Shown: positions 8,524-16,897 of the stretch, piece after piece
Numbering within the stretch: the first letter of the stretch is position 1
How the letters are laid out: every line of letters starts with the position of its first letter
Notes under the pieces: generated by a model
What the model was told of the DNA's origin: nothing
Seen by the model: only the letters and a program-made list of their open reading frames with translations
The model's database searches: none
Origin: Hyphomicrobiales bacterium
GTDB taxonomy: Bacteria; Pseudomonadota; Alphaproteobacteria; Rhizobiales; Rhizobiaceae
Assembly: GCA_900468535.1 (NCBI GenBank)
Contig: UBTY01000004.1
Span: forward strand, 1-64,000
Direction of reading: 5' to 3'
DNA length: 64,000 nucleotides
Position numbers and translations under genes: made by a program

Positions 8524-9930
8524 ATGGACAACGAAGCCTTCCGCCAATGGTCGCGCACGGCTGCCGATTGGGGGGCGGATTATCGGGCAAACCTGCGCGA
8601 GCGGCCGGTTCGTGCACAGACGAAGCCCGGTGACATCATCAGGCAGATCGCCGATGCCGCTCCCGAAGCGGGGGAGGCGATGGAAGCGATCTTCGCCGAC
8701 TTCGAGCGCATCATTCCCGATGGCATCACCCACTGGCAGCATCCGCGTTTCTTTGCCTATTTCCCGGCCAATGCCGCGCCCGTTTCCGTTATAGCGGATT
8801 ATCTGGTCACCTCTGTCGCTGCGCAGTGCATGCTCTGGCAGACGTCGCCGGCGGCCACAGAACTCGAGACACGCGTGGTCGACTGGCTGCGCCAGGCACT
8901 CGGCCTGCCGGATGGTTTTGCCGGGGTCATTCAGGATTCCGCTTCGACCGCGACGCTCGCTGCCGTCCTGGTCATGCGCGAGAAGGCGCTTGAATGGAAA
9001 GGCAACAGCGAGGGACTTGCAGCACACGGCGCCGTGCGGGTCTATGCCTCCAAGCAGGTACATACATCCATTGACCGGGCAATCTGGATCGCCGGTATCG
9101 GTGAGGCAAACCTGGTGCGGATCCCGACCAAGGGACCGCTGAACGGCATGGATCCCGAGGCGCTGGACGCGGCGATCAGGGCCGATCTGGAAAGCGGTCA
9201 CATCCCTGCGGGTGTCATCGCCTGCACCGGCGGCACGTCGATCGGCGCATGTGATCCGATCGCAGAGGTGGCCGCTGTCGTGAAGGCGCATGGGCTTTAC
9301 CTGCATGTCGATGCCGCCTGGGCCGGTTCCGCGATGATCTGCCCGGAGTTTCGGACGCTATGGAAGGGTGTCGAGGAGGCTGACTCTGTCGTCTTCAACC
9401 CGCATAAGTGGCTTGGCGCCAACTTCGATTGCTCGGTGCAATTCATCAAAAGCCCCGAGGATCAGGTGCGCACTCTCGCCATTCAGCCGGAATATCTGAA
9501 AACCCATGGCCATGATGGCATCGTCAACTATTCGGAATGGTCGGTTCCGCTGGGTCGCCGTTTTAGAGCGCTCAAGCTCTGGTTCCTGATGCGCTATCAT
9601 GGGCTCGAGGGCCTGCGCACCATGATCCGCAACCACGTGAAGTGGTCGGAGGAGCTTGCCGAACGGATAGCCGCCGAGGCGGATTTTGAGATCGTGAGCA
9701 CACCCGTCCTCTCGCTATTTTCCTTCCGCCACAAGGGCAGCGGCGATAGCGACCAGCACAACATCGCGCTCGTCAATGCGATCAACGACGACGGCCGCAT
9801 TTATTTGACCCAGACACGCGTCGACGGTCGCATCGCCATCCGCTTCCAGGCTGGGCAATTCGAGATGACACGTGACGATGCGGATGTGGCTTTCAGGGTC
9901 ATCACCGAGATCGCCCGTACATTGAATTAG
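8524..9930 (+). CDS. Aromatic-L-amino-acid decarboxylase family protein (PLP)
   Basis: 468 residues, group II PLP decarboxylase. The family signature is complete: FFAYFPANAAP near the N-terminus, VDAAWAGSAMICPEFR (Asp that binds the PLP nitrogen) and NPHKWLGANFDCS with the Schiff-base lysine near K295. Such enzymes convert DOPA, tyrosine, tryptophan or phenylserine-type amino acids to amines. The gene is embedded between hpaD and hpaG with GGGAG before its ATG, so its product probably feeds the homoprotocatechuate pathway. DOPA to dopamine or DOPS to noradrenaline are candidates; substrate choice is inference. It is not a usual member of hpa operons. Confidence 0.88.
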   Translation: MDNEAFRQWSRTAADWGADYRANLRERPVRAQTKPGDIIRQIADAAPEAGEAMEAIFADFERIIPDGITHWQHPRFFAYFPANAAPVSVIADYLVTSVAAQCMLWQTSPAATELETRVVDWLRQALGLPDGFAGVIQDSASTATLAAVLVMREKALEWKGNSEGLAAHGAVRVYASKQVHTSIDRAIWIAGIGEANLVRIPTKGPLNGMDPEALDAAIRADLESGHIPAGVIACTGGTSIGACDPIAEVAAVVKAHGLYLHVDAAWAGSAMICPEFRTLWKGVEEADSVVFNPHKWLGANFDCSVQFIKSPEDQVRTLAIQPEYLKTHGHDGIVNYSEWSVPLGRRFRALKLWFLMRYHGLEGLRTMIRNHVKWSEELAERIAAEADFEIVSTPVLSLFSFRHKGSGDSDQHNIALVNAINDDGRIYLTQTRVDGRIAIRFQAGQFEMTRDDADVAFRVITEIARTLN

Positions 9931-9939
9931 GAGACCGCC

Positions 9940-10815
9940 GTGACAGAACGCCTTCGCTTCGCCAGCTTTTCCCACGGCGGCACACTGAAATACGGCCTTG
10001 TGAAAGCCGATGGTATCGTCGGTCTCTCAGCGCGCCACGGCCAGCGCTGGCCGAGTTTGCGTGAGGTTATCGAGGCCAATGCTTTAAGCAGACTGGGCGT
10101 GGAGAGTGCGGCTCTGCCCGTCGACTATGAGCTCGACGACATCACTTATGAAATACCGATACCGTCGCCGGAGAAGATCATCTGCGTCGGCGTCAACTTT
10201 CCTGATCGCAACGAGGAATACAAGGATGGGCAGGCGCCGCCGTCGAACCCCTCGCTGTTCATCCGGTTCCCGCGTTCGTTTACCGGTCATGGGCAACCGT
10301 TGATCCGGCCGCCGGAAAGCCCGCAGCTCGATTATGAGGGTGAGATCGTCATCGTTATCGGCGAGGGCGGACGGCGCATCGCCGAGGCCGATGCGCTGGG
10401 CCACGTTGCTGCACTCTCGCTCTGCAACGAAGGCACGATCCGCGACTGGGTCCGTCATGCCAAATTCAACGTGACGCAGGGCAAGAATTTCGACCGGACG
10501 GGTTCCATTGGCCCATGGCTGGTGCCGTTCACGGACGAGGAGCAGCTGGCCGACATCAAGCTCGAAACACGGGTCAACGGCGAGGTGCGCCAGAGCGACC
10601 GGACCAGCCGGATGATCTTCTCGTTTCGAAAGATCATCAGCTACGTCTCCACATTCACGACACTGGTACCCGGCGACGTCATCGTCTGCGGCACGCCGAC
10701 CGGTGCCGGCGCTCGCTTCGATCCGCCGGTTTGGCTGAAGCCCGGCGACGTGGTGGAGGTCGAGGCCGACGGGCTCGGCATACTTCGCAATACGATCGCC
10801 GACGAGGTGCTCTGA
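9940..10815 (+). CDS. hpaG: Fumarylacetoacetate hydrolase-family protein, HpaG-like decarboxylase/isomerase
   Basis: 291 residues, FAH fold in the C-terminal about 220 residues. The metal-binding acidic residues sit in LDYEGEIVIVIGEGG, with the downstream YTLCNE-like segment (LSLCNEGTIRDW) and the C-terminal GDVIVCGTPTGAGA. In the homoprotocatechuate route this family decarboxylates 5-oxopent-3-ene-1,2,5-tricarboxylate and isomerises the product to 2-oxohept-3-enedioate. E. coli HpaG is a two-domain fusion; this is a single-domain version, so one protein may do both steps or a partner may lie elsewhere. GTG start at 9940 follows TAGGAGACCGCC. It overlaps hpaH by one base. Confidence 0.85.
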   Translation: MTERLRFASFSHGGTLKYGLVKADGIVGLSARHGQRWPSLREVIEANALSRLGVESAALPVDYELDDITYEIPIPSPEKIICVGVNFPDRNEEYKDGQAPPSNPSLFIRFPRSFTGHGQPLIRPPESPQLDYEGEIVIVIGEGGRRIAEADALGHVAALSLCNEGTIRDWVRHAKFNVTQGKNFDRTGSIGPWLVPFTDEEQLADIKLETRVNGEVRQSDRTSRMIFSFRKIISYVSTFTTLVPGDVIVCGTPTGAGARFDPPVWLKPGDVVEVEADGLGILRNTIADEVL

Positions 10816-11618
10816 TGTTGACCGCCGCCGAAATCGAAGCCGCCGCCGAGAGCCTTGATCGAGCCGAGCGAAGCCGCACGCAGACGGGACTGCTTTCCCT
10901 CAAGCATCCCGACATGACCATGGACGATGCCTATGCCGTACAGGGAGCCTGGGTAACGAAGAAGATCGCTGCCGGCCGCAAAGTCATCGGCTGGAAGATC
11001 GGCCTGACGTCGAAGGCCATGCAATATGCGCTGAACATCAACATTCCCGATTCCGGCGTGCTGCTCGACGATATGGTCTTTGAAGACGGTGCGACGGTTC
11101 CGAAGGACCGGTTCATCCAGCCGCGTGTTGAAGCCGAAATCGCCTTCGTCATGAAACGGTCTCTGCGCGGACCCGGCGTAACCGCTTTCGATGTGCTCAA
11201 TGCCACCGACTACGTGACGCCCGCGCTTGAAATTCTCGATACGCGGATTTTTCGGACCGATCCGGAGACGAAGAAAGCCCGCAACATCTGCGACACGATC
11301 TCGGATAATGCCGCGAATGCCGGCATCGTCTGGGGCGGGCGGGCGGTCAAGCCCGACCAGATCGATATGCGCTGGATGGGCGCTATCGTCAGCCGAAATG
11401 CCGAGGTCGAGGAGACCGGCCTGGGTGCCGGCGTCCTGAACCAGCCGGCGCGCGGCGTCGCGTGGCTTGCCAACCGGCTGGCCCACTATGGCGACGGCAT
11501 CGAGGCCGGGCAGATCATTCTGGCGGGTTCATTCATCCGACCGGTCGAGGCGCGGCATGGCGATACGATCGTCGGCGATTTTGGACCTTATGGTTCAGTC
11601 AGCCTGTTCTTCGAGTAG
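10815..11618 (+). CDS. hpaH: 2-oxo-hepta-3-ene-1,7-dioate hydratase
   Basis: 267 residues, the same length as E. coli HpaH, and in the hydratase/decarboxylase branch of the FAH superfamily. Diagnostic segments: [27 protein letters not shown] (metal-binding Glu residues), [10 protein letters not shown] and [15 protein letters not shown]. It hydrates 2-oxohept-3-enedioate to 4-hydroxy-2-oxoheptanedioate. ATG 10815 shares its A with the hpaG stop (TGATG), giving coupled translation; the longer in-frame ORF from 10515 lies inside hpaG and is not used. Eight bases separate it from hpaI. Confidence 0.93.
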   Translation: MLTAAEIEAAAESLDRAERSRTQTGLLSLKHPDMTMDDAYAVQGAWVTKKIAAGRKVIGWKIGLTSKAMQYALNINIPDSGVLLDDMVFEDGATVPKDRFIQPRVEAEIAFVMKRSLRGPGVTAFDVLNATDYVTPALEILDTRIFRTDPETKKARNICDTISDNAANAGIVWGGRAVKPDQIDMRWMGAIVSRNAEVEETGLGAGVLNQPARGVAWLANRLAHYGDGIEAGQIILAGSFIRPVEARHGDTIVGDFGPYGSVSLFFE

Positions 11619-11626
11619 GCTTCAGA

Positions 11627-12439
11627 ATGGCGGCCCCTAGGAACACCTTCAAGGAAGCGTTGCGCGCCGGGCGACCCCAGCTCGGGCTCTGGCAGGCACT
11701 CGCCAACAGCTACACCGCCGAGATTTGCGCGGGCGCCGGCTATGATTGGCTGCTCTTCGACGCGGAGCATGCGCCGAACGATATCCGTTCGCTCGTCCAG
11801 CAGCTTCAGTCGGTTGCGTCATACCCGGTCCATTCGATCGTCCGGCCGCCGATCGGCGAGGCCTGGCTGATCAAGCAGATTCTGGATATCGGCGCCCAGA
11901 CCATCCTTGTGCCAATGGTCGAAAGCGGGGCGCAGGCCGAGGCAATGGTACGGGCCGTGCGCTATCCGCCGGACGGGATTCGAGGCGTCGGCGCGGCTCT
12001 CGCCCGCGCATCGGCTTTCAATCGGATACCAGACTACCTCCCAACGGCGAATGATGAGATTTGCCTTCTGCTGCAAGTGGAGAGCCGGGCGGGTCTATCC
12101 AGTCTCGATGAGATCGCCGCAACCGAAGGCGTGGACGGCGTATTCGTCGGACCAGCCGACCTCGCGGCCGATATGGGCTTTCTCGGAAAGCCGGGGGCGC
12201 CCGAGGTGCAGGAGGCGGTCGAGAGTGCGCTCGTTCGTATTCAGGCTCATGGCAAGGCCGCGGGGATACTCACGGCCGATCCCATCCTTGCACGCCGATA
12301 TCTGGAGCTTGGCGCCATCTTCGTTGGCATCGGCTCGGATGTCGGGCTGCTTGTAAACAGCACGACCGGGCTTCTCGCCAACTTTCGATCTGGTGGAGAT
12401 CCGAAGGTCGAGACGGCAGGCGGCGGGCGCGTGTATTGA
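11627..12439 (+). CDS. hpaI: 4-hydroxy-2-oxoheptanedioate aldolase
   Basis: 270 residues, class II HpcH/HpaI pyruvate aldolase. Visible features are [10 protein letters not shown] with the catalytic His, IVRPPIGE (Arg that binds pyruvate), [10 protein letters not shown] (metal Glu) and [13 protein letters not shown] (metal Asp). It splits 4-hydroxy-2-oxoheptanedioate into pyruvate and succinate semialdehyde, ending the ring-cleavage pathway. ATG 11627 lies 8 bp after hpaH; the 11462 in-frame ORF start lies inside hpaH. The operon ends here; the next gene is convergent, with a strong hairpin between. Confidence 0.93.
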   Translation: MAAPRNTFKEALRAGRPQLGLWQALANSYTAEICAGAGYDWLLFDAEHAPNDIRSLVQQLQSVASYPVHSIVRPPIGEAWLIKQILDIGAQTILVPMVESGAQAEAMVRAVRYPPDGIRGVGAALARASAFNRIPDYLPTANDEICLLLQVESRAGLSSLDEIAATEGVDGVFVGPADLAADMGFLGKPGAPEVQEAVESALVRIQAHGKAAGILTADPILARRYLELGAIFVGIGSDVGLLVNSTTGLLANFRSGGDPKVETAGGGRVY

Positions 12440-12483
12440 ACCGGGGTCCTATTTTACGAGGAAGCGGTCGATACTTGCCGGAC

Positions 12484-12505
12484 GGCTCGCGTTCAGGCGC
12501 GAGCC
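12484..12505. terminator. Hairpin between convergent operons (probable bidirectional terminator)
   Basis: GGCTCGCG-TTCAGG-CGCGAGCC forms a perfect 8-bp GC-rich stem with a 6-base loop in the 84-bp gap between hpaI and the convergent M20 amidohydrolase. T-tracts on either side are weak, so termination is inferred from position and stem strength. Confidence 0.55.
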
Positions 12506-12523
12506 ATTGTTGGGTGCGACTGG

Positions 12524-13675
12524 CTATGCGAGCTGGTCTTTTGCCAAGTGATAGAAGAACATCGCGCCTCGTTCGAGGATACCGTCGTTGAAGTCATAGG
12601 TCGTCGTATGCAGGCCGGAACTCTCACCATTGCCGATCAGGACATAGGCGCCGGGTACCCTCTCAAGCAGAAATGAGAAGTCTTCGCTGCCCATCAGCGG
12701 AACTGGGAGCCTGGTCGAGGCGGCGTCGCCGAAATGGGTCGCAATCGTCGCTTCCGCAACACGGACGGCCTCGGGATCATTGATGGTCGCCGGATATCCG
12801 ACCTGCCAGTCGAATTGCACGTCGGCACCGAAGCTCTTTGCCTGGAATGTGGCGATCTGTTCGACACGCTCGCGGATTTCTTCTCGTACGGCAGGGTTCA
12901 TCGCCCGCATGCTGATCTCGAGCACTGCCGTATCGGGGATGATGTTGGATGCGGAGCCTGACAGAAACGCGCCGACCGTGACCACGGCAGGTTCGTGCGG
13001 CGAGGCGTTGCGTGACACCAGCGTCTGCAGTGCCATGACGATGCTGGAGCCGACGACCACAGGGTCGACGGTAATCTCCGGCTGCGCGCCATGACCGCCT
13101 TTGCCTTTGACGGTCACGGTTACAACGTCGATCGAGGCTGCGATAGGACCCGAGCGGGTAGAGAATGTACCGCTGGGAATGCCCGGCCAGTTGTGTAGCG
13201 CGAAAACCTGGTCGCACGGAAAACGCTCGAACAGGCCGTCCTCGATCATCAACTTGCCGCCGCCGAAATTTTCTTCGGCGGGCTGGAAGATGAAATGCAC
13301 GGTGCCCGAGAAGGATTTGTCGCGGGACAGCGCCCATGCTGCTCCGAGAAGCATCGTCGTGTGGCCATCATGGCCGCAGGCATGCATCGCGCCGGGGTGC
13401 TGGCTTGCGTAGGGCAGGTTCGTTTCTTCCTGCATCGGCAACGCATCGAAGTCTGCGCGAAGGCCGATGGCGCGGTTGCTGCTGCCGGAGCGAAGCGTCG
13501 CGACGATCCCCGTGGTTGCGAGGCCGCGCGTGATCTCGAAGCCCCATTTCGTCAGCTGCTCTGCAATGAAGTCGGAAGTCTTGAACTCGGAGAGGCCAAT
13601 CTCCGGCATCTGGTGCAGCCTGTGCCGGATATTGACGAGTTCGGGGAGAAAGTCCTGGAAGCCGAGATCGCTCAT
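12524..13675 (-). CDS. M20-family amidohydrolase (N-acyl amino acid / hippurate hydrolase type)
   Basis: 383 residues. Zinc-peptidase M20D signatures: RADFDALPMQEETNLPYAS, HACGHDGHTTMLLG (metal His), QPAEENFGGGKLMIEDG (metal Glu pair), PLMGSEDFSFL and GLHTTTYDFND. Start: ATG 13675 has GAGGG five bases upstream, while an ATG at 13687 overlaps the ATPase stop (ATGA) but has no good ribosome-binding site; either is possible. It is the last gene of the basic amino acid operon, so it may release free amino acid from acylated or conjugated substrates brought in by the transporter (inference). The family also includes carboxypeptidases and indole-acetyl-amino acid hydrolases. Confidence 0.9.
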   Translation of the reverse strand: MSDLGFQDFLPELVNIRHRLHQMPEIGLSEFKTSDFIAEQLTKWGFEITRGLATTGIVATLRSGSSNRAIGLRADFDALPMQEETNLPYASQHPGAMHACGHDGHTTMLLGAAWALSRDKSFSGTVHFIFQPAEENFGGGKLMIEDGLFERFPCDQVFALHNWPGIPSGTFSTRSGPIAASIDVVTVTVKGKGGHGAQPEITVDPVVVGSSIVMALQTLVSRNASPHEPAVVTVGAFLSGSASNIIPDTAVLEISMRAMNPAVREEIRERVEQIATFQAKSFGADVQFDWQVGYPATINDPEAVRVAEATIATHFGDAASTRLPVPLMGSEDFSFLLERVPGAYVLIGNGESSGLHTTTYDFNDGILERGAMFFYHLAKDQLA

Positions 13676-13683
13676 GGAAGCCC

Positions 13684-14448
13684 TCATGCAAGCTGGAGGA
13701 ATTGCCGAAGTCGCGCTGATTGCGGGTCCTTCATGATGTTGCCGGGTGCGCCACGCTCTTCGACCAACCCCTTGTGAAGAAAGATCACCTCACTCGAAAT
13801 GTCGCGGGCGAGCGCCATTTCATGGGTAACCATCACCATGGTGCGCCCCTCTTCAGCGAGCTTTTTGATCACCTGTAGAACTTCGCTGACGAGTTCAGGG
13901 TCAAGAGCGGAGGTCGGCTCGTCAAAGAGCATCACCTCAGGCTTCATCGCCAGCGCGCGGGCGATGGCTGCGCGCTGCTGCTGGCCGCCAGACAATTGCA
14001 TCGGATACTGATCGCGCTTCGCGGTGATGCCGACTTTTTCCATCAGCGTCTCCGCTTCGGCGATCGCCTCCTTGCGCGAGACGCCAAGGACATGGATCGG
14101 CCCCTCGATGATGTTCTCGAGAATCGTGCGGTGGGACCAGAGATTGAAGCCCTGGAAAACCATGCCGAGGCGAGTGCGGATGTGTTCAAGCTGCCGTGGG
14201 TCGGCGGCATGCATCTTTCCACCCTGCGACGGACTGGTCTTGATCACTTCGCCAGCCACCGAGATCTCGCCCCTGTCCGGCGTCTCCAGATAGTTTATGC
14301 AACGCAGCAGCGTGCTCTTGCCCGAACCGCTGCTTCCGATCAAGGAGATCACGTCACCCTTGCGGGCTTCGAACGAGATGCCCTTGAGAACCTCGACGCC
14401 ACCGAAGCTTTTGTGGATGTCTTTTACCGAGAGTGCTGTCTCGACCAT
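13684..14448 (-). CDS. Polar amino acid ABC transporter ATP-binding protein (HisP/ArtP type)
   Basis: 254 residues. Walker A GSSGSGKSTLLRC, Q-loop VFQGFNLWSH, signature LSGGQQQRAAIARAL, Walker B VMLFDEPTSALD and H-loop MVMVTHEM are all present. The insert around KMHAADPRQLEHIRTRLG is typical of the HisP/OccP subgroup, which serves histidine, arginine, lysine and octopine importers. ATG 14448 is chosen for GGAGGAATTGAA directly upstream; an in-frame ATG at 14478 has no such site. It is encoded with two permeases and a binding protein. Confidence 0.93.
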   Translation of the reverse strand: MVETALSVKDIHKSFGGVEVLKGISFEARKGDVISLIGSSGSGKSTLLRCINYLETPDRGEISVAGEVIKTSPSQGGKMHAADPRQLEHIRTRLGMVFQGFNLWSHRTILENIIEGPIHVLGVSRKEAIAEAETLMEKVGITAKRDQYPMQLSGGQQQRAAIARALAMKPEVMLFDEPTSALDPELVSEVLQVIKKLAEEGRTMVMVTHEMALARDISSEVIFLHKGLVEERGAPGNIMKDPQSARLRQFLQLA

Positions 14449-14474
14449 TTCAATTCCTCCCGAGGCTCTAAGGC

Positions 14475-15176
14475 TCACGTCCGCGCCGCGCGGTAGCGCG
14501 TCATGCGGAGTTCGACGACGTTCATTATGCGGGTCAGGATGAAGACCACGGCGAAATAGATGATGCCGGCGGCAATCAGCGGCTCGAAGATCTGCAGCGA
14601 TTGACGCTGCAGCATGCGCGCTGTTCCCATCACCTCAAGAATGGTGATCGTGGAGGCGAGCGACGTGGTCTTCAGAAGGATGATCAGATCGCTTGTCAGG
14701 ACCGGCAGGCATTGTCTGAATGCCTGAGGCAAGGTGACACGACGAAGGATCGTCCATGGCCGCATGCCGATCGAAAGCGCTGCCTCGATCTGGCCACGTG
14801 GGATTGCCTGGATCGCACCACGGATGACTTCCGCATTGTACGACGCCTGATTAAGGCTCAATGCCGCGATCGCGTACCACAGGCCGTCCCGCAGATAGGG
14901 CCATAGAAAACTGTGCCGAACCCAGGTTCCCGGCAGGATCTGACCAAGGCCGTAGTAGATCAGGTAGATCTGCACCAACAATGGCGTCCCGCGGAAAGCA
15001 AAGGTGAAGGCGAAGGCAGGCCATGCCAGCAGGCGGTGGCTAGAGAGGCGGGCAAGTGCCGCAAGCGTGCCGATGATCAGGCCGAAGCTTCCGGCCGTTG
15101 CCGTCAGAAGCAATGTCAGCGGCGTCGCCTTGATCAAAGCGGGGAGGAAGGAAATGACGTTGGTGATCGTTTCCAT
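14475..15176 (-). CDS. Amino acid ABC transporter permease (HisM type)
   Basis: 233 residues with about five hydrophobic segments and the EAA loop typical of the HAAT family (AIPRGQIEAALSIGMRPWTILRRVTLPQA). The N-terminal LTLLLTATAGSFGLIIG and FRGTPLLVQIYLIYYG segments are characteristic. It forms the inner-membrane channel with the preceding HisQ-type subunit. The ATG at 15176 shares a base with the HisQ-type stop (TGATG), showing tight coupling and 1:1 production. Confidence 0.92.
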   Translation of the reverse strand: METITNVISFLPALIKATPLTLLLTATAGSFGLIIGTLAALARLSSHRLLAWPAFAFTFAFRGTPLLVQIYLIYYGLGQILPGTWVRHSFLWPYLRDGLWYAIAALSLNQASYNAEVIRGAIQAIPRGQIEAALSIGMRPWTILRRVTLPQAFRQCLPVLTSDLIILLKTTSLASTITILEVMGTARMLQRQSLQIFEPLIAAGIIYFAVVFILTRIMNVVELRMTRYRAART

Positions 15177-15889
15177 CAGCGATGCCCCCGATTCAAGTGC
15201 TTCTCAAGGCGGCTGATCGCGAGAACGGATATAAGCGTGATCAACAGGAAAAGCAGGGCGGTCAGGCCGTAGAAGAGGATGTACTGCTTTGTGCTCGCCG
15301 CTGCCCGGTAGCCCGTATAGAGCAGCTCGCTGAAAGAGCCGAGAACCGAGATGATGGCGCTTTCTTTGGTAATGGACAGCCAGAGATTGCCCATGCCGGG
15401 CACGGCGTGTCGCATCATTTGCGGAATGACGACGCGGGTTACGATCTTACGCGGACGCATGCCGATCGAGACTGCCGCCTCGAGCTGGCCGGGAGGAATG
15501 GCAAGATAGGCGGAGCGAAGGACTTCGGTCATGAAGGCGCCTGAAACGAACGCGAGCGCGACGATCGCAGCCCAGAAGGGGCTGAATTGGAAGCTGTCGT
15601 CTACAAAGCCCGCATATTTCAGAAGGCGCTCAGCACCGCTGGCGACCGAGAAATAAAGAAGAAGGATAACCAGCAGTTCGGGGAGCGAGCGCACGACGGT
15701 CGTATAGAGCCCGGCGATCAGGCGCAGCGACCGATGTTTCGAAAGCTTGCTGGCAGCTCCGAGAAAGCCGAAAATCACGGCTACGATGTAAGAAATGATC
15801 GATACCTGGAGGGTCATCAACAGGCCCCAGGCGAAATCGTCGCCCCAGCCCTCCGCACCCCAGCCAAGCAAGTGCCAATAAGAGTCCAT
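15176..15889 (-). CDS. Amino acid ABC transporter permease (HisQ type)
   Basis: 237 residues, HAAT-family permease. MTLQVSIISYIVAVIFGFLGA and VRSLPELLVILLLYFS mark the first membrane part; the EAA loop is AIPPGQLEAAVSIGMRPRKIV. It pairs with the adjacent HisM-type subunit. Gene order binding protein, HisQ, HisM, HisP is the standard arrangement. The 181-bp gap from the binding protein gene holds a long inverted repeat, which could lower downstream expression relative to the binding protein. Confidence 0.92.
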   Translation of the reverse strand: MDSYWHLLGWGAEGWGDDFAWGLLMTLQVSIISYIVAVIFGFLGAASKLSKHRSLRLIAGLYTTVVRSLPELLVILLLYFSVASGAERLLKYAGFVDDSFQFSPFWAAIVALAFVSGAFMTEVLRSAYLAIPPGQLEAAVSIGMRPRKIVTRVVIPQMMRHAVPGMGNLWLSITKESAIISVLGSFSELLYTGYRAAASTKQYILFYGLTALLFLLITLISVLAISRLEKHLNRGHR

Positions 15890-16026
15890 GCGTTGTACCT
15901 GCTCGATCCGGCTTCGTTTTGGCGGTCGGCCGGACGGCCCTTGGTTTTGCCGATAGTGAGGAGATCAACTGCGAGGCTGCGATGAGGCCGTTGGGCGATC
16001 CAGGAGAAGCAGTCGGGCAATTGAGT

Positions 16027-16065
16027 TGACAGCTGGACGCGGCGGCAGCCGGCGCCCAGCTGTCA
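16027..16065 (-). promoter_or_regulatory. Intercistronic inverted repeat downstream of the binding protein gene
   Basis: TGACAGCTGG (16027-16036) and CCAGCTGTCA (16056-16065) form a perfect 10-bp stem around a GC-rich 19-base loop, starting 5 bp after the binding protein stop. No T-tract follows. Such hairpins after binding protein genes often protect the upstream mRNA or cause partial attenuation, giving excess binding protein; that role is inferred. Confidence 0.5.
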
Positions 16066-16070
16066 CGCGA

Positions 16071-16868
16071 TTACTTACCGAAAATCCACTTGTCGACCAG
16101 CTTCTGCAGCGTGCCGTCCTTTTCGAGATCGGCAAGAGCAGCGTTGACCTTGCCGAGGGTATCGGCATCACCCTTGCGGGTCGCGTAAGCAACGCCTTCG
16201 CCAAGCGTGGTGTTCTTCGGAACTTCGAGCTTCACTTCGTAGTCGGCGCCGGCATCCGTCTTCAGGAAGGTCTGGATGTAAAGATCCGGGATGAGGACGT
16301 AGTCGACGCGACCGGCAACGAGATCGGCGACGGAATTGTCGGCGGTGTCGTAGCTCTTGGCTTCGGCGCCGGCCAGGTACTTACCTACATAAGCGGCCTG
16401 AACGCTCGACGTCTGCACGCCGACGATCTTGCCGGAAACGATCGCCGGGTCGATGATCTTGCCCGAACCGTCAGGTGCATCAACTGTGGTGACCTTGGTG
16501 CTGTCGGACTTGGCGCCAACGAAGGACGTCCCTTCGGTGTAGTAGGGCGTGCTGAAGTCCACGACCTTGCGGCGGTCATCGGTGATCGAGAAGGCGCCTA
16601 TGATGAAGTCGACCTTCTTCTCGTTCAGCGAGGGAATGAGCCCGTCCCATGCCATCTGCTTGATGTCGCACTTGGACTGCAGCTTTGCGCAGACGGCGCG
16701 CGACAGGTCGGCTTCAAGGCCTTCCCATTCGCCGGCGGCGTTGACCTGCGTGAATGGCATGTAGGGCTCGGGCGTCATGCCGAGGCGGATCGTATCCTCG
16801 GCATGTGCAAGACCTGCGGACAAAAGAAGCGCGACACCGGCGACAATCTTCGTTGAGAAGCTGTGCAT
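16071..16868 (-). CDS. Periplasmic binding protein of the basic amino acid ABC transporter
   Basis: 265 residues, SBP_bac_3 family. A Sec signal peptide is clear (MHSFSTKIVAGVALLLSAGL, cleavage after AHA). The mature part has DTIRLGMTPEPYMPF, the signature GLEADLSRAVCAKL, WDGLIPSLNEKKVDFII and the C-terminal DGTLQKLVDKWIFGK. It delivers polar amino acids to the HisQMP-type membrane complex. Start ATG 16868 follows AGGGAGAACAGT; the longer ORF to 17180 runs inside the next gene. With dimethylargininase and CtlX upstream, arginine, methylarginine or citrulline is the likely ligand (inference). Confidence 0.92.
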   Translation of the reverse strand: MHSFSTKIVAGVALLLSAGLAHAEDTIRLGMTPEPYMPFTQVNAAGEWEGLEADLSRAVCAKLQSKCDIKQMAWDGLIPSLNEKKVDFIIGAFSITDDRRKVVDFSTPYYTEGTSFVGAKSDSTKVTTVDAPDGSGKIIDPAIVSGKIVGVQTSSVQAAYVGKYLAGAEAKSYDTADNSVADLVAGRVDYVLIPDLYIQTFLKTDAGADYEVKLEVPKNTTLGEGVAYATRKGDADTLGKVNAALADLEKDGTLQKLVDKWIFGK

Positions 16869-16897
16869 ACTGTTCTCCCTGTTTTTTCTTGAGGTTG

